A DNA stretch of 64,000 nt from the NCBI GenBank assembly GCA_019635715.1, contig JAHBYY010000003.1, positions 58,785-122,784 of the forward strand. Reading direction: 5' to 3'. The DNA is from Rhizobiaceae bacterium (lineage in GTDB: Bacteria; Pseudomonadota; Alphaproteobacteria; Rhizobiales; Rhizobiaceae). The notes under the pieces are model-generated. The model ran no database searches, was not told the DNA's origin, and saw only the letters and a list, made by a program, of their open reading frames with translations. Each line of letters begins with the position of its first letter. The stretch's first letter is position 1. A program made the translations under genes and the position numbers. This document shows, in pieces, positions 17,334 through 25,528 of this stretch.

Positions 17334-19013
17334 GTGAGCCGGCGGCGCGGCCTGGCATGGGCCGCCGCCGCTGCCGGCCTCGTCGCGATCACCGCCGGCA
17401 CGCTCGTCTGGCATGAACTGACCGGCGCGCGTCCGGGCATGGCCGTGCGCCTTGCCGAGTGGCGCGCGGCGCATCCGGGCCGGGCCGCGGACGGCGCGAC
17501 GAGCCTCGCCTTCGATGATCTCGGCGCCGTCGATCTCGATACGCTGCGAACCTCTGCGCTCCCCTGGCCGATCCTGGCCGCCAGCCTCGCGCTCCGCGAG
17601 AGCGGCGGACGCCCGGACACCGCTTCCTGGCAAAGCGTAAGGGCGGCCTTCCGCCGCTTCGGTTTCCTCTATCCGGACCGCATCGAAGGCGTCGAGGGCG
17701 GTCCGTCCGTCTCCGGAGCGCCGCTCGGCCTGTCGCTGGCGACGATCACGCGCACCTTCCCGCCGCTCGAGCTGCAGGCGGTCAATACCGGATGCGCGGC
17801 CTGCCATGCCGGTCCCGCCTATGCCGCGGACGGCATGCCGGACCCACGCGTCGCCGTGCCCGGCATGCCGAACACGTCGCTCGACCTGGAGGCCTTCTCG
17901 TCCGGCAGCTATGCGGCGCTGAAGGCGGCATTCCGCGATGAGGACGACCTGCTGCGGGCCATAGATGTGCTTTTCCCGCGGATGGATCGGCGCGAATGGC
18001 TGACCCTGCGGCTGCTGGCGATGCCGGCGGCGCGCCGGCAGCTCGCGGAGCGCGCCGGCAGCTACGACCGCGCGATGCCGTTTCCCAACGGCGCGCCCGG
18101 CCTGACCAACGGTGTCGCCGCGTTGAAGGCCCGGCTGGGGGTGGCGCCCTCCGACCGCTTCATGCCGGGGGCGGGATTCGTCTCGATTCCGGTTCTCGCC
18201 GACCGCTTCTACCGCAGCGCGCTGCTCGCCGACGGCGCCTATGCGCCGAAGGACAAGCCGCGCTGGCACGCCATCTCCCGGGACGAGGCGGCCACGCGCG
18301 ACCCGCGCGACCTGGCGGCGATCGCCTCCTTCTTCATGGTTCCCAGCATGGGGATGAGCGACGTGCGATCCGCGGCGGCGACCGATCGACTGACCGAGGT
18401 CCTGGCCTGGCTTCGCGACTGGCGGCCGCCGCGCTTTCCGGGAACGGTCGATCTCGGACTCGCGGCGCGGGGCAGGGGTGTTTACGCCGCCGCCTGCGCG
18501 TCCTGCCACGGCACCTACGACGAAAACCTCGACCAGCCGCGCCTGATCTCCTTCCCGAACTGGTCGGGAGACGTCGGAACTGATCGGTCGCGCGTCGAGG
18601 CGTTCACACCGGCGTTGGCCGAAGCCGTCGCGCACACGGTTCAGGGGCGCAACAACCTCGACGCGCAGTCGACCGGCGTGGCCGCCGCGCCGCCGCTTGC
18701 CGGGCTCTGGGCGAGCGCTCCCTACTTCGTCAACGGCTCGGTGCCGACGATCAGGCATCTGCTTGAACCGGAAACGCGGCCCCGGCGATTCGAGGTCGGC
18801 GGCCAGCGGCTCGACATGCAGCGGCTCGGCATCGCCGGTGTCCCCGGACCGGACGGAAGCTGGCGCTACGCGGCCGGCTATCTGCCCTACGCGGGCGTGG
18901 TGACCATCGACACCTCGGCGCCGGGCTTTTCGAATCGCGGTCATGAGAAGGAGGTCAGCGGCCTCACTCCGCCTGACCGCGATGCGCTGATCGAATATCT
19001 GAAGCTGTTGTGA
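17334..19013 (+). CDS. Di-heme c-type cytochrome, membrane anchored
   Basis: A 559-residue protein with a GTG start, an N-terminal Arg-rich stretch and a hydrophobic signal anchor (about residues 6-25), so it is periplasmic. Two heme c sites are visible: CAACH near residue 160 and CASCH near 388, the second followed by a TIRHLLEPETRP segment seen in cytochrome c peroxidase-like and other di-heme electron carriers. The region between the hemes contains several methionine-rich turns that could supply axial ligands. It begins 30 bases after manC but its role is unrelated to nucleotide-sugar synthesis; it may simply be read through. The exact subfamily is not recognised. It meets the next operon tail-to-tail with a 9-base gap. 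Confidence 0.72.
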   Translation: MSRRRGLAWAAAAAGLVAITAGTLVWHELTGARPGMAVRLAEWRAAHPGRAADGATSLAFDDLGAVDLDTLRTSALPWPILAASLALRESGGRPDTASWQSVRAAFRRFGFLYPDRIEGVEGGPSVSGAPLGLSLATITRTFPPLELQAVNTGCAACHAGPAYAADGMPDPRVAVPGMPNTSLDLEAFSSGSYAALKAAFRDEDDLLRAIDVLFPRMDRREWLTLRLLAMPAARRQLAERAGSYDRAMPFPNGAPGLTNGVAALKARLGVAPSDRFMPGAGFVSIPVLADRFYRSALLADGAYAPKDKPRWHAISRDEAATRDPRDLAAIASFFMVPSMGMSDVRSAAATDRLTEVLAWLRDWRPPRFPGTVDLGLAARGRGVYAAACASCHGTYDENLDQPRLISFPNWSGDVGTDRSRVEAFTPALAEAVAHTVQGRNNLDAQSTGVAAAPPLAGLWASAPYFVNGSVPTIRHLLEPETRPRRFEVGGQRLDMQRLGIAGVPGPDGSWRYAAGYLPYAGVVTIDTSAPGFSNRGHEKEVSGLTPPDRDALIEYLKLL

Positions 19014-19022
19014 CCTTGCCGG

Positions 19023-20021
19023 TCAGACCAGAAGCGACTCGACCGGCAGCCGGAACCGCCTGATCACCGGACTGCCCTTCGGCACCCCGACCCTGAACAC
19101 GCCGATGATGCGCCGGCCTGCCGGAATCGCGTGATCCCGCAACAGTTGCGTGCGCGAAACGTCCCAGTCCGCCAGCACCGACATCGGGCAGGCTTTCAGC
19201 CCTGCGCGTTCGATGTCCAGCCAGGCGCGATAGAAGTGGCGGCCCGTCTCGAAGGCGTCCTCAAGGTCGGGACGGTGGAACAGCACGATGGCCGCGGCCG
19301 ATCTGGTCTTGCCGGCCTCGCTGGTCAGCAGGGCGGCCAGTCCGATCGAATCGAGCGTGCGGAACAGGGGGCCGAGCACCAGGCGGGCGGCCCAGGCTTC
19401 GAGCGGCGCCATCGCCATCGCCTCGGCGTTGAGCCCGTCCGTCGCATAGGACGGATGACGCCTGGATAGCCGCATCCAGTGCAAGAGCTCGGCGCGATGG
19501 TCTGTCTGGCGCAGGAAGTGCATCGAGGCGGTGTCGAACAGCCGCGCGATCGCCGAGATCGCGGGGCGCGAGGCGACGACGACGCAGTCGCGTCGAAGCG
19601 AGGAGAGGCGCGTGACCGCCTCGTTGGCCGCCGTGTCGATCTCGGCGAAGTCGCCGCGCCAGGTCGCACGGCCGCTCACCGTTTGCGGCGGCACGGTTTC
19701 GCCGCCGCCGCTGTCGAGCCCCACCCGCGCGATCGCCTCGAGCCCGTCCCGGCCGATCGCCGCGGCGGCGACGGGCGTCACGCCGGCAAGCCGGACTTCG
19801 TGCCTCGCCGCGGCGATGGCGAAGCCTTCGAGCTGGGCGCCGAGCGACAATCGCCAGTCTCGGCCGCTCGGATCGGCGATCGGGATCGTGCGGCGCGTGT
19901 CGCCGAGAAGCAGCAGGCCGTCGTCGTTCAGGCGCCAACGGGCCGGTTGCACATTGTGAACGCTCGGCGCCAGTTGCGCCTCGGCAAGGATGTGCAGAAG
20001 CGTCTCGCGTGACGGCCGCAT
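19023..20021 (-). CDS. Acg/Rv3131-type nitroreductase-like protein
   Basis: A 332-residue protein resembling the Acg branch of the FMN nitroreductase fold. The opening LLHILAEAQLAPSVHNVQPAR matches the usual SPSxHNxQPWR-like FMN-phosphate site, and DTRRTIPIADPSGRDWRLSLGAQLEG is typical of Acg proteins. The middle carries an R-P-A region and the end a PMSVL segment. Acg proteins are often degenerate and may sequester flavin instead of reducing nitro groups. It is the last gene of a five-gene operon; its ATG overlaps the stop of the preceding GNAT gene by one base. Mycobacterial Rv1355c joins a ThiF-like domain to a nitroreductase domain, and both parts occur here as separate genes of one operon, which argues for a shared function. 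Confidence 0.68.
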   Translation of the reverse strand: MRPSRETLLHILAEAQLAPSVHNVQPARWRLNDDGLLLLGDTRRTIPIADPSGRDWRLSLGAQLEGFAIAAARHEVRLAGVTPVAAAAIGRDGLEAIARVGLDSGGGETVPPQTVSGRATWRGDFAEIDTAANEAVTRLSSLRRDCVVVASRPAISAIARLFDTASMHFLRQTDHRAELLHWMRLSRRHPSYATDGLNAEAMAMAPLEAWAARLVLGPLFRTLDSIGLAALLTSEAGKTRSAAAIVLFHRPDLEDAFETGRHFYRAWLDIERAGLKACPMSVLADWDVSRTQLLRDHAIPAGRRIIGVFRVGVPKGSPVIRRFRLPVESLLV

Positions 20022-21148
20022 CAGGTCTGGCCTCCGTCGCCCAACCGTTTGCTGTAGAGATGCAGCCGGTGCAATCGCCTGGCGCCAAGCCGCTCCATCT
20101 GCCGCAGGCTGGCGGCGTTGACGTCGGCGATCCACGTTATGCCGAGAGACCGGTATCCCGCAGCCTTCGCCTGTGTCGCCAGCCTGTGGAGCATCGCGCC
20201 GTTCAGCCCCCGGTTCTGCTGCTCGCTGGCCACCGAATAGTAGATGATGACGGCGCGGCTGCGCGCCATCCGGTAGCGCAGATAATGGTAGGGCGTCGTC
20301 CAGGAAAGGCGGGAGCCGGTGGCGCGCAGCAAGGGGTTGAGGTCGGGGATGCAGACCACGACGCCGGCCGGCCTGCCGCGGTGGTAGGCGACGACCGACA
20401 GCCGCCGGTCCATCACCCACATCATCTCGCCGGCCTGGAAGCTGTATTCCTGGGCGGTGACCGGCATGAACATCGGATTTGCGCCGAAGCCGTCGTTCAG
20501 CAGGATGCGGGCGTCCTCCATCCGGTCCCTGAAGGTTTTGCGGGTGATCGGCAGGAAGGCGAAGTCGGGATCGTCGAGGATCGCACGCTGTTTCGGGCCG
20601 AGCAGCACGGATGGGTCGAGCGCCGACAGATCGGTCTCGAACGTGCTCATCGGGAAGGTGGGGGCGTAGCCGGCGCGCTCCAGCAGGCGCGGCAGATGCG
20701 GCGGTGTCCACATCATGTCGGTATAGGGCGGAGCGCCGAAGCCTTCTGTCACCACGCCGGCCATCTGCATGGCCGTCAGGTTGAAGTTGCCGAGCAGTTC
20801 CGTGGCGCCGTTGCCTTCGGCCCACGCCTCGGCAGCTCCGAGCAGCGCCGTCGACACGTCCGCATCGTCACCGCAATCCAGGAAGCCGAATTGCGCGCGA
20901 TGGGTGCCGTGGCGCCGGTTCGACGCGTCGTGGACGCTGGCCGCTATCCTGCCGACCGGCCGGCCGCCGCGATGCGCCGTATAGAGCACCAGCCGGCCGC
21001 GGCCGTCGCCGCACAGCGGATTGCGGGCGGGGTCGAGCAGCCTGTCGAAGTCGCTCCACATCGGCGAGACATAGGGCGAACTCCGATCGTAGATCTCGAA
21101 CGGGACGGCGAAGCCCGCTTCCCTGTCGCCCTCGCGGATCTCGATCAT
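20021..21148 (-). CDS. GNAT-fold acyltransferase-like protein
   Basis: A 375-residue cytoplasmic protein that I read as a two-part GNAT-fold acyltransferase. The N-terminal part has VGRIAASVHDASNRRHG and LGNFNLTAMQMAGVVTEGF, a pattern found in a widespread set of uncharacterised bacterial proteins. The C-terminal part contains SVASEQQNRGLNGAMLHRL, close to the GNAT acyl-CoA motif A (R/Q-x-x-G-x-G/A), then LGITWIADVNAASLRQMERL, the usual motif B. Its start overlaps the stop of the membrane-protein gene by 4 bases, and its stop overlaps the start of the nitroreductase-like gene. The acceptor is unknown; peptide, lipid or tRNA-linked substrates are all possible. Confidence 0.65.
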   Translation of the reverse strand: MIEIREGDREAGFAVPFEIYDRSSPYVSPMWSDFDRLLDPARNPLCGDGRGRLVLYTAHRGGRPVGRIAASVHDASNRRHGTHRAQFGFLDCGDDADVSTALLGAAEAWAEGNGATELLGNFNLTAMQMAGVVTEGFGAPPYTDMMWTPPHLPRLLERAGYAPTFPMSTFETDLSALDPSVLLGPKQRAILDDPDFAFLPITRKTFRDRMEDARILLNDGFGANPMFMPVTAQEYSFQAGEMMWVMDRRLSVVAYHRGRPAGVVVCIPDLNPLLRATGSRLSWTTPYHYLRYRMARSRAVIIYYSVASEQQNRGLNGAMLHRLATQAKAAGYRSLGITWIADVNAASLRQMERLGARRLHRLHLYSKRLGDGGQT

Positions 21149-22350
21149 GGCACGACGGTTCCGCGTTCGAAGACGAATTCGCCGATGCGCTGGGCGGCCT
21201 TCAGCTCGCTCTCGGTACGGGGGTCGGCGACGGCCTGCGGCAGTGCCAGCACGGCGATCCGCAGCGGCCGGCGCGACAGGCGCATGGCGTGGGTCGCGCC
21301 ATAGGTCGCCAGCAGCGACAGGGCTCGTTCCACGCCGTCATCCGTCGGGGACCGTCCCCAGGGCGCGTCGGAGCCGCGCAGAAGCGGGTGCGCGTCGAGA
21401 AGACTGTCGAATCTCGCATGGGAGAGGGGAGCGAGATCGTCCTCGGCCAGGACGCGCGCATCGCCGATGACGGGGTGCCGCCGCAGGCGTTGCATGAAAT
21501 CGTCGGCATCGGCGGCTTCCAGAAGCGGATCGGCGGCCTTGCGGCGTTCGGCACGCGCGCCGACGAACTCCGAGACCAGCGCTGCGAACATCAAGCCCGC
21601 GAGTCCGATCGCCGCGCTGCGGATGAGTTGGCCGGTATCCGCCGCGATGCCGCTGGCCCATTCGCTGGCGGCCAGCAGCACGGCCACGGCGGCGAAGGTC
21701 GTCAGGGACAGCAGGCGCTCCCACCCGTGCCCGCCGGTGCTCGCCGGTCCGAAGCCGAGATAGAGCATGATCAGGGCGCCCAGCGCCCCGAACCGGACGG
21801 GAAGATCCGGCCAGAGCATGCGGAAATCCGTCGCGATCAGCGGCGCCAGCAGAAGCATCGCGCCGAGGACGCGGCGGATCGTTGCATTCTCCCCCTCCGA
21901 CAGGCTGGAGCGGTCGCGGCGGGCGAGCAGGATGCCGCTCGCCGCGAAGCCGCCTGCGACGCCGGCGAGCAGCAGGAAATTGGCCGGCATGCCGGCCAGT
22001 CCCGGCACCAGCCCGGCCGCGATGGCGATGGCCGCGGCGACCAGCAGTGCCAGCTTGAGCCAGCGCGGCGCATGCCGGCGCAGCAAACCTTCCGCCACAA
22101 CGAGGACGGCGATCGGCGTGACCGCCGCCAGCGCGAGCGTGATCCAGGAAAACAGCGCGCTGCCGCTGGCCCAGGCGATCGATCTTGCGACGAACAGGGC
22201 ACCACAAAGGATCAGCGCGGTGCGCGTCCGCCGCGCCACGGGCGACGCCGGACTGCTGCGCCGCAGGCCATAGGAGGCGACAAGCAGCCCCGCCGCGCCG
22301 AACAGATTGACCGCGATGTCGGCGACCAGCCGCGGATCGACCAGCGTCAT
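21145..22350 (-). CDS. Multi-pass membrane protein of unknown function
   Basis: A 401-residue protein with about eight hydrophobic segments spread over residues 10-265, then a soluble C-terminal tail of about 135 residues rich in Arg, Asp and Glu (AERRKAADPLLEAADADDFM and on). The layout, a 7-8 helix membrane domain followed by a cytoplasmic tail, recalls sensor or enzyme-anchor proteins, but no kinase, cyclase or HTH motif is visible in the tail. I do not recognise a family. It overlaps both neighbours by 4 bases, so it is translationally coupled in the middle of the E1-like/GNAT/nitroreductase operon and may recruit those soluble proteins to the membrane or move their product. Confidence 0.6.
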   Translation of the reverse strand: MTLVDPRLVADIAVNLFGAAGLLVASYGLRRSSPASPVARRTRTALILCGALFVARSIAWASGSALFSWITLALAAVTPIAVLVVAEGLLRRHAPRWLKLALLVAAAIAIAAGLVPGLAGMPANFLLLAGVAGGFAASGILLARRDRSSLSEGENATIRRVLGAMLLLAPLIATDFRMLWPDLPVRFGALGALIMLYLGFGPASTGGHGWERLLSLTTFAAVAVLLAASEWASGIAADTGQLIRSAAIGLAGLMFAALVSEFVGARAERRKAADPLLEAADADDFMQRLRRHPVIGDARVLAEDDLAPLSHARFDSLLDAHPLLRGSDAPWGRSPTDDGVERALSLLATYGATHAMRLSRRPLRIAVLALPQAVADPRTESELKAAQRIGEFVFERGTVVP

Positions 22351-23228
22351 GCGCCGTCCATCATCTTTTGCAGGAACCGCCTGACGATCGGGCGCATCAC
22401 TGCCGCGACGATCGCAGGGCGCGGCTTCTCGACGGCCGGCCTGTAGGGGTTGAAGAACCAGCCGCGGTTGTCGGTGCCGGTCGACTTTCCGAGCACGAGC
22501 GCGATCGCCTCGTAGGCCATCATCATGCCCGTGGTGATCACCATCGGTGCGAAGGACATGCGGCTGCGCCTGCCGGCCGCGACCTCGCCGGCGACGGCGA
22601 GGTCGACATGGTGGCGCGACGAGGAATGGATCATCACGTGGATGACCTCTGCCTGGAAGGCCGCGTCGCGATCTTCCCTCGTGATGGCATCCCAGGCCTT
22701 GCCGCGCGTCGGATAGCCGAGCCGCTCTTCCGGCGACTGCTGGTCGGGCCGCGTCACGTAGACGGAGGGCAGGGGAGAGGCGTAGGCGTCGATCACCGGC
22801 TTGCCGAGCTTTCGGGCCGTCCGGTAGAGCAGCAGGCCGGCGGCGAGGTCGTCCGTGCCGTTGACGACCACCGCGGCGCGGCGAACGCTGTCCTCGACGG
22901 TCCGCGGCCAGTCCTTGCCGAACACCTCGATCTGCACCGTCGGATTGATCTGGCGCATAAGCTCGGCCGTCGCCTCGGCCTTGTCGCGGCCGACCGTGCC
23001 GAGAAAGGCGAAAACCTGCCGGTTGAGGTTCGAGACGTCGAAACGGTCGAGATCGGCGATGATGAAATGTCCGATGCCGGCGCGTGTCAGGGCCAGCAGC
23101 GCCGCGCCGCCCATTCCGCCGGTGCCGCAGACGAACACGGTGGCGCCGGCGATGCGCTGCTGTTCGGCCTCGCTGACGAAGCCGATATTGCGGGTGGTGA
23201 ATTCACGATAGTCGAAAGCGACGCTCAT
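22347..23228 (-). CDS. ThiF/MoeB/E1-like adenylyltransferase
   Basis: A 293-residue protein of the ThiF/HesA/E1 superfamily, which adenylates the C-terminal carboxylate of a small protein or peptide. The Rossmann nucleotide loop VCGTGGMGG is at residues 33-41, the ADLDRFDVSNLNRQ motif at 58-71 carries the catalytic Asn and Arg, Lys83 follows in GRDKAEA, and VVNGTDD near 140 is the magnesium site. CxxC zinc pairs of ThiF/MoeB are absent, and no obvious catalytic cysteine is seen, so it may adenylate without forming a thioester. The C-terminal third (about 200-293) is unlike standard E1 proteins. The ATG (23228) overlaps the previous stop by 4 bases. No small ubiquitin-like or precursor-peptide gene was seen next to it. 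Confidence 0.8.
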   Translation of the reverse strand: MSVAFDYREFTTRNIGFVSEAEQQRIAGATVFVCGTGGMGGAALLALTRAGIGHFIIADLDRFDVSNLNRQVFAFLGTVGRDKAEATAELMRQINPTVQIEVFGKDWPRTVEDSVRRAAVVVNGTDDLAAGLLLYRTARKLGKPVIDAYASPLPSVYVTRPDQQSPEERLGYPTRGKAWDAITREDRDAAFQAEVIHVMIHSSSRHHVDLAVAGEVAAGRRSRMSFAPMVITTGMMMAYEAIALVLGKSTGTDNRGWFFNPYRPAVEKPRPAIVAAVMRPIVRRFLQKMMDGA

Positions 23229-24184
23229 GCAGGGGGTGCCGTTTCCTTGCGCGCCGGCCGCAGGATGCCCCACTGCCGGTCGGCGCTGAGCCAGTAGAGG
23301 AGGGGGAGAAAAAGGCGGTTCAGCGACACGACCGCCAGTGTGGCGGCAACCGCCGGCAGCGAGCGGCGCGGCACGTCCTTCAGCACGAAGCGTTGCGCCG
23401 CCGCCAGATCGAGACGGCCGAGCTGCAGCACGTCGTCGCCGCGGCCATAGTCGAGTTCGCGGCGGCAGAATTCGTTGTAGATCTCGTCGCGCGACTTGGG
23501 CGCCTGGTCGAAGGTCTTCTTCAGATTGTCGGAGCCGCCCGTATAGGCATTGGTGATGACGAAGCGGTCCTCGTCGAAGCCGGCCTCCCCGCCGACGCCG
23601 AAGACATGGCGATGGCGCGACATGATCTCGCGCGCCAGCACGAGGTGCTCGAAGCTGCGCCGCGCCGCGGGATCGGGGCGCGGGAAGACGTCCGCGAAGC
23701 TTTCGCTCACCATCCCGACGATGGCCGGCACCTGCGTGACGTTGGAGAGCCAGAGCGGACGCAATTGCTGGCGCGCGAACAGGATGATGCAGGTCAGCCC
23801 GTAGAGCACCCAGGAGAATCCCTTGCTGCGGACGCCGGGATCGACCATCACCAGTCCGAGATGCACCACCGTCGTGCCGGTGCCGTGCAGGGTCACGTCC
23901 ATGACCGCGAGCGCGTTGAAGGCCACCGGCCTTCCACTGTCGCGCTCGTAGAGGATCGTCAGGATCGAGTTGGACAGGCGTTCGCGGCTGCCGGTCATCA
24001 CGCCGTAGTCGAGCGGCTCTCCCGGCACCGTCCGCTCCGCCACCGCGCGAATGTCGGCGACGAGCGCGGCAGCCTCGGTCTCGCTCATCCAGATGCCGGG
24101 ACGCTCGACGATGCGGGCGCGGATGCCGGGGGCCACATTGAGCTCGAGGGCCAGAAAGTCCTGCGTGAGCGCCTTGATCCACAT
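23225..24184 (-). CDS. GNAT-like protein, first gene of the ThiF/nitroreductase operon
   Basis: A 319-residue protein whose N-terminal half looks like a GNAT-fold domain: VVHLGLVMVDPGVRSKGFSW resembles acyl-CoA-binding motif A and is followed by a beta strand ending in LWLSNVTQVPAIVG, close to motif B. The C-terminal third contains a hydrophobic stretch (about residues 275-297) that may touch or cross the membrane. I start it at ATG 24184 (MWIKALTQ); the frame stays open upstream into a repeat element, which is not credible coding sequence. It is the promoter-proximal gene of the operon and overlaps the ThiF-like gene by 4 bases. Substrate unknown; the family assignment is moderate, because motif A lacks the full Q/R-x-x-G-x-G/A spacing. 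Confidence 0.58.
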   Translation of the reverse strand: MWIKALTQDFLALELNVAPGIRARIVERPGIWMSETEAAALVADIRAVAERTVPGEPLDYGVMTGSRERLSNSILTILYERDSGRPVAFNALAVMDVTLHGTGTTVVHLGLVMVDPGVRSKGFSWVLYGLTCIILFARQQLRPLWLSNVTQVPAIVGMVSESFADVFPRPDPAARRSFEHLVLAREIMSRHRHVFGVGGEAGFDEDRFVITNAYTGGSDNLKKTFDQAPKSRDEIYNEFCRRELDYGRGDDVLQLGRLDLAAAQRFVLKDVPRRSLPAVAATLAVVSLNRLFLPLLYWLSADRQWGILRPARKETAPPA

Positions 24185-24252
24185 GGCCCGTCGCGATCCC
24201 GCCGCCCGTCCTACCTGCCGCAGTCTACCGGCAGTCGGCGGACGAACCGTTA

Positions 24253-24353
24253 ATGCATGTCGCCCGAAAGCGGGAACCGGCTTCGGGACAACGACATGCA
24301 TCAAAACGAGAACTTGAGCGCGTCGCCTGAGTCCGATTTGACGCGACGCGCTC
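24253..24353. repeat. Rhizobial intergenic mosaic repeat (two palindromic modules)
   Basis: Two inverted repeats lie side by side. The first (24253-24301) has arms ATGCATGTCG and CGACATGCAT around a GAAAGCGGGAACCGGCTTC hairpin core. The second (24316-24353) has arms GAGCGCGTCGC and GCGACGCGCTC. The ATGCATGTCG module followed by a CAAAAC spacer and a GCGCGTC palindrome is the layout of the RIME-like mosaic elements that occur many times in rhizobial genomes. It sits upstream of the five-gene operon and just past the 3' end of the next minus-strand gene, where it could act as a transcription terminator. Confidence 0.8.
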
Positions 24354-24363
24354 GAATGCGGGA

Positions 24364-25182
24364 TCAGTCGTCGGCTTCCAGCAGCCTGCGGACGAGGCGA
24401 GATGTCTTGGCCGTCGTCACCACCTCGCCGCGAGGTGGCGATCCGGCCGCCGTTCCGGCGGCGCGATAGGGGCCGAGCTCGGCGGTCCAGTAGATGGCGT
24501 TCGGCGTCGGCCGGAAATCGATCGACAGATTGTAGCGCGGCGGCTCGCCATATTCCTTCTTCAGGACATAGGAGACGTCGCGCGTGGCGACCGAAAAGGG
24601 TTCGGCGGCCTTGAGTTTTGCATAGACCGCGTCCGGCGGCGCGGTCCGCGTCGCCGCGGAAAAGGCCCTGAGGAAGTCCACCGCCTCGTCCAGAGTCTCG
24701 CGGGAATCGTCGGGCCGCGGCAGGTTGATTTTCAGGCGCGCAAAGTCGACGCGCGGGCTTCCGCGACCCCGCAGCATGTAGAACAGGCTGTTGGGTTCGG
24801 CTTCACCCTCCGGCACCTCGCTGGACAGCGACAGGCATTCGCCCGCATTGCCCAGCGCCGACGACTTCCAGCCGAGATTCGCGAAGCCGGCTTCGTCGAG
24901 TGCGTCGCATATCCGGGAAGGATTGCGGCCGAGCCGCTCGACGAAGGGGAAGGGCGCGTCGGCGGAGGCCGACAGAAAGCGGGAGCCGGACTCGTTTCCC
25001 GCCTCCGATGCCATTTCGAAGAACGGCAGGGCCTCGCGGTGCGTTGCCGGGAAGGCCGCGTCGGCACCCTGCAGTCCTGTCGCGGAGGCAGGCTGCATCA
25101 CGACCGCGATGCCCAGCGAAGCCATGATCTGCGCCGTCCATAAGAGGTCGCGGCACCTGCGAACCGGCTTTGCCGGGAACAT
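24364..25182 (-). CDS. Hypothetical exported protein
   Basis: A 272-residue protein of unrecognised family. I start at ATG 25182 (MFPAKPVRR), which gives an N-terminal signal-like segment: basic residues, then the hydrophobic ASLGIAVVMQPASA ending in an AxA-type cleavage site near residue 32. The mature part has FVERLGRNPSRICDALDEAG and a later VSYVLKKEYGEPPRYNLSID segment and no cysteine pairs. An upstream extension is open for about 100 more codons but runs through a palindromic repeat, so it is rejected as coding. The gene stands alone between two repeat elements. Related genes are, to my knowledge, mostly found in rhizobia and annotated only as hypothetical. Confidence 0.55.
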   Translation of the reverse strand: MFPAKPVRRCRDLLWTAQIMASLGIAVVMQPASATGLQGADAAFPATHREALPFFEMASEAGNESGSRFLSASADAPFPFVERLGRNPSRICDALDEAGFANLGWKSSALGNAGECLSLSSEVPEGEAEPNSLFYMLRGRGSPRVDFARLKINLPRPDDSRETLDEAVDFLRAFSAATRTAPPDAVYAKLKAAEPFSVATRDVSYVLKKEYGEPPRYNLSIDFRPTPNAIYWTAELGPYRAAGTAAGSPPRGEVVTTAKTSRLVRRLLEADD

Positions 25183-25296
25183 ATCGGTCACGAACGGCGA
25201 ATCCAGCTTCGATCCCGTTGATAAGCGCCATTTAGCGCATCGCATATGCCGGCGGAATAGGCACGGTAGGGCAGGGGAACGGCATATAGGAACTGC

Positions 25297-25419
25297 CCCC
25301 TCATCCGGTCGCTTCGCGACCACCTTCTCCTCGCTGGGGAAAAGAAGGAGGCGCCGGCGCTTGCGACCTCCTCTCCCCGGCGGGGAGAGGGTGACCGAGC
25401 GAAGCGACCGGATGAGGGG
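25297..25419. repeat. Rhizobial palindromic intergenic repeat, CCCCTCATCCG type
   Basis: An inverted repeat with outer arms CCCCTCATCCGGTCGCTTCG (25297 onward) and its complement ending at 25419, with less perfect inner arms around CTCTCCCCGGCGGGGAGAG. A second member of the same family lies at 62033-62208. The motif (CTCATCCG, GCTTCGC, CACCTTCTCCC) is a common intergenic hairpin in Mesorhizobium-like genomes. The stretch 25183-25528 holds only this element and the promoter regions of the two divergent flanking genes. Confidence 0.8.
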
Positions 25420-25528
25420 TGAATTCGCCATATGCGATTGCCTTCGGACGGTAGCGGCTGGCATCTTGCGCCTCATGCGGAAATCCCACACACATCGCGG
25501 GCCAAACGAATGCGGGGTGGAGATCGCG

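Noticed and set aside
15900-18944. A 1014-codon minus-strand open frame
   Set aside because: It is antisense to manC and the di-heme cytochrome, both with clear catalytic or heme motifs in the right order.
25183-25491. N-terminal extension of the hypothetical exported protein
   Set aside because: It runs through a palindromic repeat of a known intergenic family, and a good signal peptide begins at 25182.
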